Positions 62,961-64,000 of a stretch of DNA of 64,000 nt are shown piece by piece. Location: positions 3,968,001-4,032,000 of the forward strand of contig OZ220717.1 in the NCBI GenBank assembly GCA_965116625.1, in the 5' to 3' direction. The position numbers were made by a program, and so were the translations under genes. Origin of the DNA: VXNE01 sp965116625. GTDB lineage: Bacteria > Pseudomonadota > Gammaproteobacteria > Pseudomonadales > Azotimanducaceae. How positions within the stretch are numbered: the stretch's first letter is position 1; each line of letters begins with the position of its first letter. Below the pieces are notes generated by a model. That model searched no databases and had not been told where the DNA came from. It saw nothing but the letters and a program-made list of their open reading frames with translations.

Positions 62961-63236
62961 CTACCGGCCTCCCCTGCGGCGGTTCCCGGCGCGCGGCCGA
63001 TCTATGGATTGCTGCGGACCGGATGCCGCGGGCAGCTCGAAACCCCTCTTCCGGAGCGCCCGTTCAATGCGGTGCTCGATGTCGCCATAGTCGTCGCGCA
63101 CCGGCGCGCCATGAAGGGCGGCCTCGATGCGCGCCGCGAGATCCCGGTAGTAGTCGCGGGAGCCGCGCATGCGTTCGATCAGCCGGATGGTGCCGTCGTT
63201 GCGCGGCCCGCCCGGTTGCCGCGGCCGGCGGCTCAC
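62961..63236 (-). CDS. Small basic protein downstream of integrase
   Basis: 91 residues from a GTG whose last bases overlap the integrase stop (GTGA). It is Arg-rich and helical: NDGTIRLIERMRGSRDYYRDLAARIEAALHG, then DIEHRIERALRKRGFEL, with a disordered basic tail. The coding case rests on tight coupling on both sides and amphipathic helices. No family is recognised. It could be a DNA-binding accessory factor of the recombinase (inference). Confidence 0.65.
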   Translation of the reverse strand: MSRRPRQPGGPRNDGTIRLIERMRGSRDYYRDLAARIEAALHGAPVRDDYGDIEHRIERALRKRGFELPAASGPQQSIDRPRAGNRRRGGR

Positions 63237-64000
63237 CTCAAATACTCCCGCGTGATGCCGGGGCGAAAATGCCCAAGCTCCTGGCTGACGACTTCCAGCG
63301 CGTCGTCGTAGCGGAGACCGCGCTGCAGTTCGGCCATGCGCTCCTGGGCGTAGCTGTGGCGCAGGCCGTGGGCGCCGCGGCTCCAGCCGAGCGCGCTCCC
63401 GGAGGCGCGGGAGAAGCTGCGGCTCCACGCCTCGCCGCCGCCGACGTAGTAGTGGGACTGGTAGCGGATGTCCCGGTCGGTGACGCGGACCGGCTCGTCG
63501 CGGCGGCGCTCCTCGAGGCGCGCGGCCAGATCGTCGGGAATGCGGACGAGGCGCACCAGGCCGCCCTTGCCGACCACTGTGTAGTCCGTTCCCGGCCGGC
63601 CGTCGAACTTCTCCGGGCGCGCGGGCCGGATATCGGGCGGGCGCTCGTCGGGACGGGCCAGCGTCAAGAGCTCGTGGGCGCGCAGTCCGGCCGCGTAGGC
63701 GACCAGGGTGGCGAGCGCGTTGCACGCGTTCTGCCGGGCGGCGACCATCGGGATCTGGTGACGGGCGTAGGCCCGCCCTTCCCGGCGGGTTGGTTTGTGC
63801 GATCGGACGATGTCCAGGCTGCCGCCAACGGGCAGGAGCCCGCGGACGTGGACCAGATGCTTCTGGAGCGCCAGCCGCTGCCCGTCGAGGGCCTTCTGGC
63901 CGAGATCGGCGGCACGGGAGCGGAGGTAGGCGTCGGCCCTGGCCGGGGTTAGGTCGAGCAGCTCGAGACCGTCCGGGGCGATGTGGCGGGCGATCTGGGT
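63233..64000 (-). CDS. Tyrosine recombinase/integrase, 5' end beyond window
   Basis: 255 residues visible; the reading frame is open to the window edge, so the N-terminus is missing here. The visible start (LLDLTPARADAYLRSRAADLGQKALDGQRLALQKHL) is a core-binding-like domain. Catalytic motifs: AAGLRAHELLTLARPDE (first Arg), HGLRHSYAQERM and LGHFRPGITREYL with the Tyr. Unlike the P4-type enzyme at 50.6 kb, it has no DUF4102 signature in the visible part. It points leftward and begins a three-gene unit with the two small proteins that follow. It may mark a separate mobile element or the other end of the island. Confidence 0.88.
   Translation of the reverse strand, partial: TQIARHIAPDGLELLDLTPARADAYLRSRAADLGQKALDGQRLALQKHLVHVRGLLPVGGSLDIVRSHKPTRREGRAYARHQIPMVAARQNACNALATLVAYAAGLRAHELLTLARPDERPPDIRPARPEKFDGRPGTDYTVVGKGGLVRLVRIPDDLAARLEERRRDEPVRVTDRDIRYQSHYYVGGGEAWSRSFSRASGSALGWSRGAHGLRHSYAQERMAELQRGLRYDDALEVVSQELGHFRPGITREYLR

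Noticed and set aside
62131..63090. 319-codon plus-strand open frame
   Set aside because: Runs antisense across the coupled small genes and through the inverted repeat; composition is not protein-like.

Overview
The window is a high-GC proteobacterial chromosome, most likely an uncultured gammaproteobacterium. Conserved housekeeping order supports this: suhB/trmJ/iscR/iscS, ndk-rlmN-rodZ-hisS-yfgM-bamB-der with xseA nearby, and queA-tgt-yajC-secD-secF resemble gammaproteobacterial neighbourhoods. The TonB receptor/LacI/sugar operon, sulfatase, P450, phytanoyl-CoA dioxygenases and a haloperoxidase-type protein suggest a marine or host-associated (for example sponge-symbiont) life. That ecology is inference.

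Layout. 0-4 kb: a LuxR-type regulator, then xseA and an M23 peptidase. 4.4-13.4 kb: a tightly overlapping minus-strand run from ndk to der, preceded by iscR and iscS; iscU/hscBA/fdx and ispG are absent from their usual places. 14-22 kb: trmJ, suhB, secF, secD, yajC, tgt, queA. 22-34.4 kb: an eight-gene, overlapping minus-strand operon with a solute-binding protein, two ABC permeases with odd N-terminal extensions, an ABC ATPase, two GH13 enzymes, a cytochrome P450 and a sulfatase. It ends exactly against a truncated Doc toxin gene. 34.5-45.9 kb: a PhyH dioxygenase, a serine hydrolase, a LacI repressor, a TonB-dependent receptor, an FG-GAP/UnbV/vanadium-haloperoxidase fusion and a second PhyH protein. 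A 16-bp motif shared by the two divergent promoter regions is a candidate LacI-family operator. 46-50.1 kb: an RND efflux pump and its adaptor.

50.3 kb to the right end is accessory DNA next to tRNA-Leu(CAA). It begins with a P4-type integrase, followed by a SNF2-like helicase and an unknown protein on the plus strand. Converging on these is a five-gene operon: DUF4007, a 1157-residue P-loop ATPase, a DndC-like PAPS-reductase-fold protein, a GIY-YIG protein and a DndB-like DGQHR protein. This looks like a DNA-modification/defence module related to phosphorothioation systems but without recognisable DndD/DndE or SspB/SspD. Its promoter carries a perfect palindrome, and a LexA-type box lies about 250 bp upstream of the first gene. 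A second integrase operon runs off the right edge.

The most striking feature is a short repeat family with core TGGCTGTCC or GGGTGTCC. It forms clusters of direct repeats in gaps between housekeeping genes (about 1.35, 4.0, 14.1, 21.9 and 50.2 kb). It has also expanded in frame inside the essential GTPase gene der, adding about 145 residues with 23 Asp-Ser-His tripeptides to the linker between its two G domains. Other disordered protein segments here (the YfgM tail, the amylase N-terminus, the RodZ N-terminus) also carry short-period repeats, so repeat expansion seems to be a general property of this genome.
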